DNA of 64,000 nucleotides, taken from the NCBI GenBank assembly GCA_018820855.1, contig JAHJNL010000031.1, forward strand, positions 62,001 to 126,000. The letters are read 5' to 3'. How positions within the stretch are numbered: the first letter of the stretch is position 1; each line of letters opens with the position of its first letter. Below, in pieces: positions 11,205 through 20,328 of this stretch. Source of the stretch: Pseudomonadota bacterium (lineage in GTDB: Bacteria; Desulfobacterota; Desulfobulbia; Desulfobulbales; Desulfocapsaceae). The notes beneath the pieces were generated by a model that saw only the letters and a program-made list of their open reading frames with translations, was not told the DNA's origin and made no database searches. The translations under genes and the position numbers were made by a program.

Positions 11205-11208
11205 CGCT

Positions 11209-11249
11209 GGGAACTGGTGTGACCCGAGAAATCCGGTCGCACCAGTCCC
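11209..11249 (+). other. Intercistronic hairpin between permease and dehydrogenase genes
   Basis: GGGAACTGGTGTGACC (11209-11224) can pair with GGTCGCACCAGTCCC (11235-11249), with one wobble and one bulge and a 10-nt loop. There is no T-tract. Such a structure could attenuate or stabilise the downstream mRNA and set permease and enzyme levels apart. Confidence 0.55.
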
Positions 11250-11350
11250 TGCTCTTATCATGGGAGGAGTTGGAAACAGCCGCAGACACACAGAGTGCTG
11301 ATCTTTTCAGACAGTTAACGAAACGAAAGCTATTGTAAAGGAGTACCGTA

Positions 11351-12727
11351 ATGAATGATTCCATCATAAAAGAATTCGCCGCCATAGTTGGAGATGAAAA
11401 CGTCATGGCCAGCGAAACCGACCGCCATACCTATTCCTACGATGCGGCTGTCCTTGACTCGGCAATGCCGTCTCTGGTCGTCCGGCCGGATACCAGTGAA
11501 GCCTTGGGGAAGACCGTCAAGCTTTGCAACGACAACGGCCTGCCTCTGACCGTGCGCGGGGCGGGAACCAACCTTTCCGGCGGTACCATTCCCCATCCCG
11601 GTGGCGTGGTGGTGCTTACCAATGGCTTGAACCGCATTCTGGAGATCAATCAGGAAGACCTGTACGCAGTCGTAGAACCGGGTGTGATTACAGCGAAGTT
11701 TGCAGCGGCAGCGGCAGCTTGCGGCCTCTTTTATCCTCCGGATCCCGGCAGTCAGACAGTATCCACCCTGGGCGGAAATGTGGCTGAGAACGCCGGCGGT
11801 CTGCGCGGCCTCAAATACGGCGTAACCAAAGACTATGTTATGGGCGTCGATTTCTGGGACGTGAACGGCAATCTGATCAAAACCGGCTCACGTACCGTCA
11901 AGTGTGTCTCGGGGTACAATCTGGCAGGACTGATGGTCGGTTCTGAAGGAACCCTTGGCGTTTTCGATAAGCTCATTCTCAAGCTTATTCCGCCTCCCAA
12001 GGCGTCCAAGTCTATGATGGCCATTTTCAGCTCCATGAAAGCCGCCTCCGAGACGGTGTCTGCCATCATCGCCGCCAGAATTATCCCGGCCACTCTGGAA
12101 ATCATGGACAATTTTACCATCCGCACCGTGGAGAATTTTCGCCACGCCGGACTGCCCACCGAAGCGGCGGCCCTGCTCCTCATTGAAGTGGATGGTCATC
12201 CGGGCCAGGTGGCTGAAGAGGCTGCTCTTGTTGAACAAATATGTAGAGAGCATGGGGCAAGCGAGCTGAAAGTCGCCCGTGACGCAGCCGAACGTGACGT
12301 TATCTGGCAGGCCAGACGCGATGCCCTGCCGGCCCTGGCAAAACTCAAACCCACCTGTGTGCTTGAGGACGCCACTGTTCCGCGCTCTAAGATTCCGGCA
12401 ATGATCCAGGCTCTGGAGGACATCAGTCGGGAATTTAAACTGACCATCGGCACCTTCGGCCATGCCGGTGACGGCAACCTCCACCCGACTATCCTCACAG
12501 ACAGACGTGACGAACAGGAGTGGCAGCGTGTGGAAAAAGCCATTGACGAAATATTTAAACGTGCCCTCGAGCTTGGCGGCACACTGTCCGGCGAGCATGG
12601 TATCGGTCTGGCCAAAGCCAAATATCTGGTACTTGAGACCAACCGCGGCACACTGGATTATTGTCGCCGCATGAAATCCGTCCTGGATCCCAAAAATATT
12701 CTCAATCCCGGCAAAATCATCGGATAG
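11351..12727 (+). CDS. FAD-linked lactate/glycolate dehydrogenase subunit (GlcD/Dld-II type)
   Basis: A 458-residue FAD-binding PCMH-type oxidoreductase. The N-terminal FAD domain has VRGAGTNLSGGTIPHPGGVV (about 59-78) and TLGGNVAENAGG. The C-terminal domain has FGHAGDGNLHPTIL and GEHGIGLAKAKYL, which are typical of GlcD and D-lactate dehydrogenases. It probably oxidises D-lactate (or glycolate) at the membrane and passes electrons to the Fe-S partner encoded 9 bp downstream. ATG at 11351 follows AAGGAG. The permease, pta and ackA neighbours favour lactate over glycolate, but substrate and stereochemistry cannot be read from sequence. Confidence 0.9.
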   Translation: MNDSIIKEFAAIVGDENVMASETDRHTYSYDAAVLDSAMPSLVVRPDTSEALGKTVKLCNDNGLPLTVRGAGTNLSGGTIPHPGGVVVLTNGLNRILEINQEDLYAVVEPGVITAKFAAAAAACGLFYPPDPGSQTVSTLGGNVAENAGGLRGLKYGVTKDYVMGVDFWDVNGNLIKTGSRTVKCVSGYNLAGLMVGSEGTLGVFDKLILKLIPPPKASKSMMAIFSSMKAASETVSAIIAARIIPATLEIMDNFTIRTVENFRHAGLPTEAAALLLIEVDGHPGQVAEEAALVEQICREHGASELKVARDAAERDVIWQARRDALPALAKLKPTCVLEDATVPRSKIPAMIQALEDISREFKLTIGTFGHAGDGNLHPTILTDRRDEQEWQRVEKAIDEIFKRALELGGTLSGEHGIGLAKAKYLVLETNRGTLDYCRRMKSVLDPKNILNPGKIIG

Positions 12728-12736
12728 GAGGGCATC

Positions 12737-14029
12737 ATGGCTAATTTACAAAAACTCGCTCAGCTGTTCAAAGAGCTGGACGATCAGCTGGTGAGTTGCA
12801 TGCGCTGCGGTATGTGCCAGGCGGTATGTCCGGTGTTTGCCCAGACCGGGCGCGAGGCAGACGTTACCCGCGGCAAGCTTGCCCTGCTGGACGGACTGGC
12901 CCGTGAGATGCTGGCCGATGCGGCCGGCGTCAACGAAAAACTGAACAGGTGCCTGATGTGCGGCACCTGCCAGGCCAACTGTCCCAGCGGCGTCAAGATC
13001 ATGGATATCTTTCTCAAGGCCCGGGCCATCATGACCGGTTATTTTGGCCTGTCAAAGACCAAACAGGCCATTTTCCGCGGCATGCTGGCCAATCCTAGAC
13101 TTTTTAATGCCCTGACCGGCATGGGCGCAATTTTCCAGGGTCTGTTTACAAAAAAAGTGGACGATATGCTCGGTTCCTCCTGCGCCCGTTTCAATGCACC
13201 GCTGGTGGGTGATCGCCATTTCAATACCCTGGCTGCCACCCCTCTGCGCAAGATTGTGCCGGAGCTCGATACCCCGGCCGGGGCCAGCGGCATCCGAGTT
13301 GCCTTCTTTACCGGCTGTGTCATTGATAAAATCTTTCCCCATGTGGGCGAGGCTGCGCTGCAGGTCCTGGAGCAGAAGGGAGTTGGGGTCTTTCTTCCCT
13401 CAAATCAAGCTTGCTGCGGTATTCCGGCTCTGTCCAGCGGGGATGGGGAAACATTTGATAAACTGGTGGCCATGAATCTGCAACGGTTTACCACGGGCGA
13501 ATTCGATTACCTGCTCACTACCTGCGCCACCTGCACATCGACCATCAAGGAACTGTGGCCACGCATGTTCAAGGGCGATCCTGCTCACAGTATCGCTATC
13601 AAAGTGCTGGCCGACAAAACAATGGATATCAGCCAGTTTCTCGTAGATATCCTGGGGGTAAAAGAAGTACCGGTTGCAAATGGCAGAAAGGTCACCTATC
13701 ACGATCCCTGCCATCTGAAGAATTCGCTAGGTATCACTGCCCAGCCACGCACCATGATCAAGGCTGCGGGCTGCACCTTCAAGGAAATGCAGGAAGCCGG
13801 CAGCTGCTGCGGATGCGGCGGCAGCTTTAATGTTGCCCATTACGATCTGTCAAAAAAAATCGGCAGCCGTAAAGCTGAAAATATCATCGATTCCGGCACG
13901 GATACCCTGGCCACAAGCTGCCCGGCCTGCATGCTTCATATCACGGACATGCTCTCCCGAAAAAAAGCAGGTATCGAAGTCAAACACGTCATCGAGCTGT
14001 ATGCCGACTCTATGAAAAACCAGGGGTAA
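12737..14029 (+). CDS. Fe-S subunit of lactate/glycolate dehydrogenase (GlcF-like, CCG domains)
   Basis: A 430-residue electron-transfer subunit. Two ferredoxin-type motifs are seen, CMRCGMCQAVCPVF (about 17-30) and CLMCGTCQANCP (about 72-83). They are followed by two cysteine-rich CCG domains: GCVIDKIFP...ACCGIPALSSGD and DPCHLKNSLG...GSCCGCGGSF. The protein should take electrons from the FAD subunit and pass them to the quinone pool or another membrane carrier. ATG at 12737 follows TAGGAGGG. It sits between the FAD subunit (9 bp) and pta (21 bp) and is clearly in the same operon. Confidence 0.92.
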   Translation: MANLQKLAQLFKELDDQLVSCMRCGMCQAVCPVFAQTGREADVTRGKLALLDGLAREMLADAAGVNEKLNRCLMCGTCQANCPSGVKIMDIFLKARAIMTGYFGLSKTKQAIFRGMLANPRLFNALTGMGAIFQGLFTKKVDDMLGSSCARFNAPLVGDRHFNTLAATPLRKIVPELDTPAGASGIRVAFFTGCVIDKIFPHVGEAALQVLEQKGVGVFLPSNQACCGIPALSSGDGETFDKLVAMNLQRFTTGEFDYLLTTCATCTSTIKELWPRMFKGDPAHSIAIKVLADKTMDISQFLVDILGVKEVPVANGRKVTYHDPCHLKNSLGITAQPRTMIKAAGCTFKEMQEAGSCCGCGGSFNVAHYDLSKKIGSRKAENIIDSGTDTLATSCPACMLHITDMLSRKKAGIEVKHVIELYADSMKNQG

Positions 14030-14050
14030 CTGCACCGCGAGGGGAAGGGT

Positions 14051-16168
14051 ATGGCCAGGAATCTTTATGTAACGGCAACAGAGGAACTGAGCGGCAAGTC
14101 CGCGGTGGTGCTCGGGGTCATGCAGATGATCCTGCGCGAACTCAATAAGGTAGCGATTTTCAGGCCGATCATTAATGACCCGTTAAGTGGTGACAGGGAT
14201 CATGACATCGATCTGGTTCTCACTCATTTTCGGCTTGATGTCCCCTATGAGGAGACCTATGCCTATACCTTGACCGAGGCCCGGGAACTGATCAATTCAG
14301 GTCAGCAGGCCTTTCTCCATGAAAACATCCTGAACAAATATAAGCAGCTGGAAGCCAAGTATGATTTTGTCCTCTGTGAAGGCACAGACTTCAAAGGCAA
14401 GGATGGAGCCTTCGAGTATAATATCAACGCCGATATCGCGGCAAATCTCGGTGCGCCAGTGCTGGTGGTCTCATCCGGCCGGGAAAAGACGCCGGAAGAG
14501 GTGGCCAGCTCCACCCAGCTGAATATCGATACCCTGGAGGAAAAGGGGGTGGACCTGGTGGCCTGTGTGATCAACCGGGCGCCGGTTGGCTTCACCGAAG
14601 AGATGATCAGTCAACTGCAGAGCAAGGTGCACTGCAGACAGTCCATACATTTCTACAGTATTCCTGAGAACGAAACTCTGGGCAAGCCGACGGTTAACGA
14701 TGTCAAACGCTGGCTCAACGGTCAGGTCCTTTACGGACACAGTGGATTGAGTACAGTGGTGGACAACTATGTTATTGCAGCCATGCAGATCTGCAACTTT
14801 CTGCAGTATATCAAGGCCGGCAGCCTGATCATCACTCCCGGTGATCGTTCGGATATCATACTGGCCAGTCTCTCGTCCCGTCTGTCCAGTCTGTATCCGG
14901 ATATATCGGGTATTGTCCTCACCGGTGGTCTGCAGCTGGGCGAGAGCGAGCACCGGCTCATCGAGGGATGGACCGGGGTACCTGTGCCGGTGATCTCTGT
15001 TGAGGGCAATACCTATCAGACCATTCAGCTGTTGAACAAACTGTATGGCCGCATCGAAGTGGAAGACAGTCAGCGTATAGCCACTGCCCTGGGCGGATTT
15101 GCCAGGTTTGTCAATGTGCCTGAGCTGCGGCAGCGCGTCGTTACCCGGCGTTCATCCAAGGTCACACCCAAGATGTTTGAGTATTCCCTGGTAGAGAAAG
15201 CGGTCCGCAACCGGCAGCGCATCGTCCTCCCCGAAGGGGCAGGCCAGCGCATTCTCCGTGCCGCAGATATCCTGCTGCGCCGGGGTGTGGCGGAGATCAT
15301 TCTGCTCGGTCGTGAAGAGGATATCCGTACCAGGGCATCCACCTTCGGCCTCAATATCAAGGGGGCGGAGATTATCAATCCAGGCGAATCCATACACCTG
15401 GATGATTTTGTTGCAACCTATACCGAACTGCGCAGGCACAAGGGCATGCTTGAGGATACTGCCCGCGACCGTATGTCGGACCCCACCTATTTTGCCACCA
15501 TGATGGTCTACAAGGGACTGGCAGACGGTATGGTTTCCGGTTCGGCGACCACCACGGCCCAGACCATTCGTCCGGCCTTTGAGTTTATCAAGACCAAAGC
15601 CGGGTCATCACTTGTTTCCTCGGTCTTTCTCATGTGCCTCAAGGACAGCATCCTGGTCTTTGGTGACTGCGCCGTAAATACCAATCCAGATGCCCGAGGC
15701 CTGGCCGAAATTGCCATCAGTTCGGCGGAGACGGCCCGTATCTTCGGTATCGAACCGCGGGTGGCCATGCTCAGTTATTCCACCGGTACTTCCGGTAAGG
15801 GAGAAGACGTGGACAAGGTAGTCGAGGCCACGACCATTGCCAGGCAGCTCATTGCGGAACGTGGCCTGGACTTACCCATTGCCGGACCGCTGCAGTACGA
15901 TGCCGCCATTGATCCGGAGGTGGCCGCTACCAAGATGCCCGGTTCCGATGTGGCGGGCCATGCCACCGTGTTTATCTTTCCTGACCTCAATACCGGTAAT
16001 AATACGTATAAGGCCGTGCAGCGGGCCGCCAATGCCGTGGCCATAGGCCCGATTCTGCAAGGGTTGAGAAAGCCGGTCAATGACCTGTCCCGTGGCTGTA
16101 CCGTGCCTGATATCGTCAATACCGTGGCCATTACCGCCATTCAGGCCCAGGCGCAAAGAGGAGTATAA
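14051..16168 (+). CDS. pta: Phosphate acetyltransferase
   Basis: A 705-residue long-form Pta that converts acetyl-CoA and phosphate to acetyl phosphate. The order is a BioD-like P-loop-type N-terminal domain (about 1-200, starting YVTATEELSGKSAVVLG), a DRTGG domain (about 215-330) and the catalytic PTA domain (about 375-700) with DGMVSGSATTTAQTIRPAF and SYSTGTSGKGEDVDKV. ATG at 14051 follows GAGGGGAAGGG. The stop is one base before the ackA start. With ackA it makes ATP from the acetyl-CoA formed after lactate and pyruvate oxidation. Confidence 0.97.
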   Translation: MARNLYVTATEELSGKSAVVLGVMQMILRELNKVAIFRPIINDPLSGDRDHDIDLVLTHFRLDVPYEETYAYTLTEARELINSGQQAFLHENILNKYKQLEAKYDFVLCEGTDFKGKDGAFEYNINADIAANLGAPVLVVSSGREKTPEEVASSTQLNIDTLEEKGVDLVACVINRAPVGFTEEMISQLQSKVHCRQSIHFYSIPENETLGKPTVNDVKRWLNGQVLYGHSGLSTVVDNYVIAAMQICNFLQYIKAGSLIITPGDRSDIILASLSSRLSSLYPDISGIVLTGGLQLGESEHRLIEGWTGVPVPVISVEGNTYQTIQLLNKLYGRIEVEDSQRIATALGGFARFVNVPELRQRVVTRRSSKVTPKMFEYSLVEKAVRNRQRIVLPEGAGQRILRAADILLRRGVAEIILLGREEDIRTRASTFGLNIKGAEIINPGESIHLDDFVATYTELRRHKGMLEDTARDRMSDPTYFATMMVYKGLADGMVSGSATTTAQTIRPAFEFIKTKAGSSLVSSVFLMCLKDSILVFGDCAVNTNPDARGLAEIAISSAETARIFGIEPRVAMLSYSTGTSGKGEDVDKVVEATTIARQLIAERGLDLPIAGPLQYDAAIDPEVAATKMPGSDVAGHATVFIFPDLNTGNNTYKAVQRAANAVAIGPILQGLRKPVNDLSRGCTVPDIVNTVAITAIQAQAQRGV

Positions 16169-16169
16169 T

Positions 16170-17438
16170 ATGAAGATACTGGTCATCAATTCGGGGAGTT
16201 CCTCCATCAAATATCAACTGCTGGATATGGATACGGAACGTGTACTTTCTACGGGACTGGTGGAACGCATCGGTGAAGACTGCGGCGTTTTGATCAGCAA
16301 GGCCTATCCGGGCACTGAGGAGGAGAGGCTCACCAGGCTGGAAAGTAATATCCGCAATCACAGCAGCGGCATGAAAATGGTCATCAAGCTGCTCATTGAT
16401 CAAGAAAACGGCGTGCTCAAAGACACCTCGGAGATCGATGCAGTGGGTCACCGGGTGGTGCACGGAGGGGAGCGTTTTCAGCAGCCAGCCCTGATTACCG
16501 ACGAGGTCAGCAAGGCAATTGCGGCGAATGTCCCCCTGGCCCCATTGCACAATCCGGCAAACCTGGACGGCATCCGGGTGGCCACGGAACTTTTTCCAGG
16601 TGTGTTGCAGGTGGCCGTTTTTGACACCGCCTTTCACCAGACTATTCCACAGCACGCATTTTTGTATGCCTTACCTTACGAACTCTATGAAAAGGATCGT
16701 ATTCGCCGCTACGGTTTCCATGGTACCTCCCACAAGTTCGTGGCCGGAGAGTGTGCCAGGCTGCTGGCAAAACCGCTGGAAGAATGTAATTTGATCACCA
16801 TCCATCTCGGTAACGGCTGCTCCATGACGGCGGTAAAAAATGGCTGCAGCGTAGAAACCTCCTTGGGCATGACGCCGCTTGAAGGACTGGTCATGGGCAC
16901 ACGTTGCGGTGATGTTGATCCTGCCCTCCATGCCATCCTTCATCGTAATAAGAATATGGCTATCGAAGACATTGATTTCATGCTCAACAGACAATCAGGG
17001 CTCAAGGGAGTCTGCGGCATGAATGATATGCGCGACATTCACCTTGCCCGTGAGAAGGGCGACAGGAAGGCTCAGCTTGCTTTTGACATGTTTGTCTATC
17101 GTATCAAAAAGTATATCGGCTCCTATTTTGCTGTGCTGGGCCGGGTGGATGCCATTGTCTTTACCGCCGGTATCGGCGAGAATGATAACGAGGTGCGCGA
17201 GTCTGTTCTTTCCGGACTGGAAGGTTTTGGTATTGTCCTTGACAAGGCGGCGAACAGCAGGCATCCGGATGACTGGATGCGTATCAGTAATCCGGAGAGC
17301 AGGGTCGAGGTACTGGTGGTGCGCACAAATGAGGAACTTGAAATTGCCCGGCAGACCATTCACGTGCTCAGCCAGGTATCAGTTGTTACGGAAAAATCAC
17401 TTGGGGCTGCAATGCAGCGGTCCTGTGTGGCTTTATAA
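16170..17438 (+). CDS. ackA: Acetate kinase
   Basis: A 422-residue member of the ASKHA kinase fold, converting acetyl phosphate and ADP to acetate and ATP. Family motifs are visible: N-terminal VINSGSSSIKY, HRVVHGGE, FDTAFHQT, RYGFHGTSHKFV, and C-terminal FTAGIGEN. ATG at 16170 follows AAAGAGGAG and fits the conserved MKILVINSGSSS start; a longer in-frame start inside pta is not plausible. About 20 residues at the C-terminus (after QTIHVLSQ) extend beyond the usual end. It is coupled to pta by a one-base gap. Confidence 0.97.
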   Translation: MKILVINSGSSSIKYQLLDMDTERVLSTGLVERIGEDCGVLISKAYPGTEEERLTRLESNIRNHSSGMKMVIKLLIDQENGVLKDTSEIDAVGHRVVHGGERFQQPALITDEVSKAIAANVPLAPLHNPANLDGIRVATELFPGVLQVAVFDTAFHQTIPQHAFLYALPYELYEKDRIRRYGFHGTSHKFVAGECARLLAKPLEECNLITIHLGNGCSMTAVKNGCSVETSLGMTPLEGLVMGTRCGDVDPALHAILHRNKNMAIEDIDFMLNRQSGLKGVCGMNDMRDIHLAREKGDRKAQLAFDMFVYRIKKYIGSYFAVLGRVDAIVFTAGIGENDNEVRESVLSGLEGFGIVLDKAANSRHPDDWMRISNPESRVEVLVVRTNEELEIARQTIHVLSQVSVVTEKSLGAAMQRSCVAL

Positions 17439-17455
17439 AATACAGGGAGGATGGC

Positions 17456-18085
17456 ATGCAGACAAACCAGGAGATGTTGGGTACGTTCATCGACAAGGCG
17501 GGACTGGTGTCCGCAAAGGTATCCCGGGTCAAGACCCTGGAAGAGGCCTTTGTCTATACCGCTGCATTATGTGATACCAAGGAGATGTGTCCGCTGCTGG
17601 TTTCCGGCTGCGAGCTGAATCTCTCCGAGCCTTCCATGCAGCTGTGCAGGGAAAAAACCGGTAAGATTATTGCCGCACCGGGACTGGATAAGGAACAGTT
17701 CGCATCGCTCAGAGCCCTGTGTGAAGACAAGGGGATGGAACTGATCGAAGACGGTCTGCGCCGCCATCTTGGGGGGCTTGACATCGGATTTACGGTCTGT
17801 GATCTGGGTATTGCCGAAACCGGGACCCTTGTTTTGAACTCCTCCAGTGAAGAGGTGCGTCTGGCCACCATGGTCTGTGAAACCCATGTGGCGGTATTGC
17901 CTGAATCTAAACTGCGTGCCACATCATATGACGCCGAGCCGGAGATCCTGGAATTCATGAGCAGCATCCCCAATTATCTCTCTTTTATTACCGGTGCATC
18001 CCGTACTGCGGATATTGAGCGGGTTTTGGCCCTGGGGGTACACGGACCCCTGGAGCTCCACATTTTGCTATGGGAGGACAAATAA
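17456..18085 (+). CDS. lutC: LutC-type LUD-domain protein
   Basis: A 209-residue LUD (DUF162) protein related to LutC/YkgG of the L-lactate utilisation system LutABC. It shows the C-terminal family region GIAETGTLVLNSSSEE...RLATMVCETHVAVLP and the conserved ending GVHGPLELHILLWED. ATG at 17456 follows GGGAGG. It precedes the fused LutB-LutA gene by two bases, which supports one L-lactate dehydrogenase complex. The exact role of LutC within the complex is not settled in the family. Confidence 0.88.
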   Translation: MQTNQEMLGTFIDKAGLVSAKVSRVKTLEEAFVYTAALCDTKEMCPLLVSGCELNLSEPSMQLCREKTGKIIAAPGLDKEQFASLRALCEDKGMELIEDGLRRHLGGLDIGFTVCDLGIAETGTLVLNSSSEEVRLATMVCETHVAVLPESKLRATSYDAEPEILEFMSSIPNYLSFITGASRTADIERVLALGVHGPLELHILLWEDK

Positions 18086-18087
18086 TC

Positions 18088-20247
18088 ATGCAAGACGCCA
18101 CTACTCTAACAGAATATAAAAACCAGTGTCAGGAGGCCCTTGACGATGAATTTCTGCGCAAGGCCATGGATGCCTTTGCCAAGGCCTATCGTACCAACCG
18201 GGTCAACGCCTTTGCCGGAATAAATGAAAAGGCTCTGATCGCCGAGATTGCTGCGGCAAAGGATGGGGCCATCAGCCACCTGCCTGAGCTGTATGAAGAG
18301 TTCCGGGTCAAGGCCGAACTGGCCGGGGTGCATGTGCACCTGGCCAAGACTGCGGCTGAGGCCAACGAGATTATCTGCCAGATTGCCAAGGACAATGGCT
18401 GCAGAAAGATAGTCAAGTCCAAATCCATGACGGCTGAGGAGACTTTGCTCAATCACCGGCTGGAGGCCGATGGTCTGGAGGTCACAGAGACCGATCTGGG
18501 CGAATGGATTATCCAGTTGCGCCATGAAGGACCGTCCCATATGGTCATGCCTGCTATCCATCTCTCGCGTTATCAGGTGGCGGACCTGTTCACCGATGTG
18601 ACCAAAAAGCAGCAGGATTCGGATATCGAAAAGCTGGTCAAAGTGGCCCGTCGTGAGTTACGCGCCAAGTACATTGAGGCGGATATGGGGATTTCCGGTG
18701 CCAACTTTGCCGTGGTGGAGACCGGTGCTATCGGCCTTGTCACCAACGAGGGCAATGCCCGTCTGGTGACAACCCTGCCGCGGGTGCATGTCGCCTTGTG
18801 CGGTGTGGATAAGCTTACCCCGACTCTGCATGACGCCCTGCGTATCATCAAGGCCCTGCCGCGAAATGCCACGGGCCAGGCTATCACCTCCTACGTGACC
18901 TGGATTACCGGTGCCAACGCCTGTGCCACCGGACCGGAAGGAAAAAAGGAGTATCATATCGTCTTTCTGGACAATGGCCGTCTGGCCATGGCCCAGGATC
19001 CGGATTTCAGGCAGATACTGCGCTGTGTGCGCTGCGGAGCCTGCGCCAACGTCTGTCCGGTGTACCGGCTGGTAGGCGGTCACCGTATGGGACACATCTA
19101 TATCGGTGCCATCGGTCTGCTTCTGACCTATTTTTTCCACGGTCGCGACAAGGCCAAAAACCTGGTGCAAAACTGCATTAACTGCGGGGCCTGCAAGGAG
19201 GCCTGCGTTGCGGGCATCGATCTGCCCAGACTGATCAAGAAGGTTCATGCCCGAATTCAGGATGAGGACGGGCACGCTCTGCCCAGTGTGTTGCTCGGCA
19301 AGGTGATGAGTAATCGTAAGCTCTTCCATACCCTTCTGAAGACCGCGAAGTGGGGACAGAAACCCATCAAGGATGGCAGTACGGGTTACATTCGGCATCT
19401 GCCCATGATTTTTGGCAAAGAGCAGGATTTCCGTGCCCTGCCTGTTGTGGCTGACAAGGCCTTTCGCGACGAGTGGCCGGAGATCAGGCCGAATGTCGAC
19501 AATCCCAGCTATCGGGTTGCCTTGTTTTCAGGGTGTGTGCAGGATTTTGTTTATCCGGAGCAGATGAAGGCGGGAGTACGGGTGATGGATGGTCATGGAG
19601 TGGAGATGGAGTACCCCATGGGCCAGTCCTGTTGCGGTCTGCCTCTGGTGATGATGGGTGAAAGCGGGCCGGCCCGTGACGTGGCCGAGCAGAACGTCAA
19701 GGCCATCGACCCGGCAAAATTTGACTATATTATTACCCTGTGTGCCTCCTGTGCCTCACACCTCAAACACACCTATCCCAGGATGCTGGCGGATGATCCG
19801 CAGCTGGCCGGGATGGCAAGTGTTTTTGCTGAGAAAGTCATCGACTTCAGTTCCTTTGTCTACGATGTTCTCGGAGTGGACAAGAATGATTTCAGGGAAG
19901 AGGGCGGGCAGGGCAAAACCGCCTATCACTCCCCCTGTCATCTCTGCCGGGGCCTGGGAGTGACAGAGGCCCCGCGCCAGCTGCTCAGACAGTCAGGTCT
20001 GAATTATGCTCCGTCGGCCGAAGAAGATGTGTGCTGCGGCTTCGGCGGCACCTTTTCCATGAAATTTCCGCAGGAGTCGCGGGAGCTGCTGCACAAGAAG
20101 CTCGATAACGTCAAGGCCAGCGGAGCCGTTGAGTTGGTCACCGACTGCCCGGGCTGCGTCATGCAGTTGCGGGGCGGCACTGATGTGCGCAAGGATGGCT
20201 TACGGGTGCGGCACATAGCCGAGGCCCTGGCGGACCGGAAGAAGTAA
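18088..20247 (+). CDS. Fused LutB-LutA L-lactate oxidation protein (LUD, 2x4Fe-4S, CCG)
   Basis: A 719-residue protein joining what are two subunits in Bacillus. Residues about 60-295 form the LUD domain (ADMGISGANFAVVETGAIGL). Next come two ferredoxin motifs, CVRCGACANVCPVY (about 312) and CINCGACKEACV (about 363). The C-terminal half carries two CCG domains: GCVQDFVYP...SCCGLPLVMMGES and SPCHLCRGLG...CCGFGGTFSMKF. LutA supplies CCG domains and LutB the LUD plus ferredoxin part, so this is a B-A fusion. ATG at 18088 is chosen because GGGAGG precedes it; an earlier ATG at 18070 overlaps that site. Confidence 0.9.
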   Translation: MQDATTLTEYKNQCQEALDDEFLRKAMDAFAKAYRTNRVNAFAGINEKALIAEIAAAKDGAISHLPELYEEFRVKAELAGVHVHLAKTAAEANEIICQIAKDNGCRKIVKSKSMTAEETLLNHRLEADGLEVTETDLGEWIIQLRHEGPSHMVMPAIHLSRYQVADLFTDVTKKQQDSDIEKLVKVARRELRAKYIEADMGISGANFAVVETGAIGLVTNEGNARLVTTLPRVHVALCGVDKLTPTLHDALRIIKALPRNATGQAITSYVTWITGANACATGPEGKKEYHIVFLDNGRLAMAQDPDFRQILRCVRCGACANVCPVYRLVGGHRMGHIYIGAIGLLLTYFFHGRDKAKNLVQNCINCGACKEACVAGIDLPRLIKKVHARIQDEDGHALPSVLLGKVMSNRKLFHTLLKTAKWGQKPIKDGSTGYIRHLPMIFGKEQDFRALPVVADKAFRDEWPEIRPNVDNPSYRVALFSGCVQDFVYPEQMKAGVRVMDGHGVEMEYPMGQSCCGLPLVMMGESGPARDVAEQNVKAIDPAKFDYIITLCASCASHLKHTYPRMLADDPQLAGMASVFAEKVIDFSSFVYDVLGVDKNDFREEGGQGKTAYHSPCHLCRGLGVTEAPRQLLRQSGLNYAPSAEEDVCCGFGGTFSMKFPQESRELLHKKLDNVKASGAVELVTDCPGCVMQLRGGTDVRKDGLRVRHIAEALADRKK

Positions 20248-20289
20248 CAAAAACGGCAGTGGTGCTGGTAGAGCGTTGCCGTTGGCGTT

Positions 20290-20328
20290 TCAGCTCACCG
20301 ACAGGATTGATTCCTGTCGGTGAGCTGA
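20290..20328 (+). terminator. Long hairpin at the end of the lactate operon
   Basis: A perfect 16-bp stem, TCAGCTCACCGACAGG (20290-20305) with CCTGTCGGTGAGCTGA (20313-20328), and a 7-nt loop lie 43 bp after the last operon stop. No T-tract follows, so it may protect the 3' end or act with another factor rather than as a classical intrinsic terminator. Confidence 0.6.

Noticed and set aside
18070-18087. Earlier ATG for the LutB-LutA fusion
   Set aside because: It overlaps the GGGAGG ribosome-binding site and the end of lutC; ATG 18088 has the better spacing.
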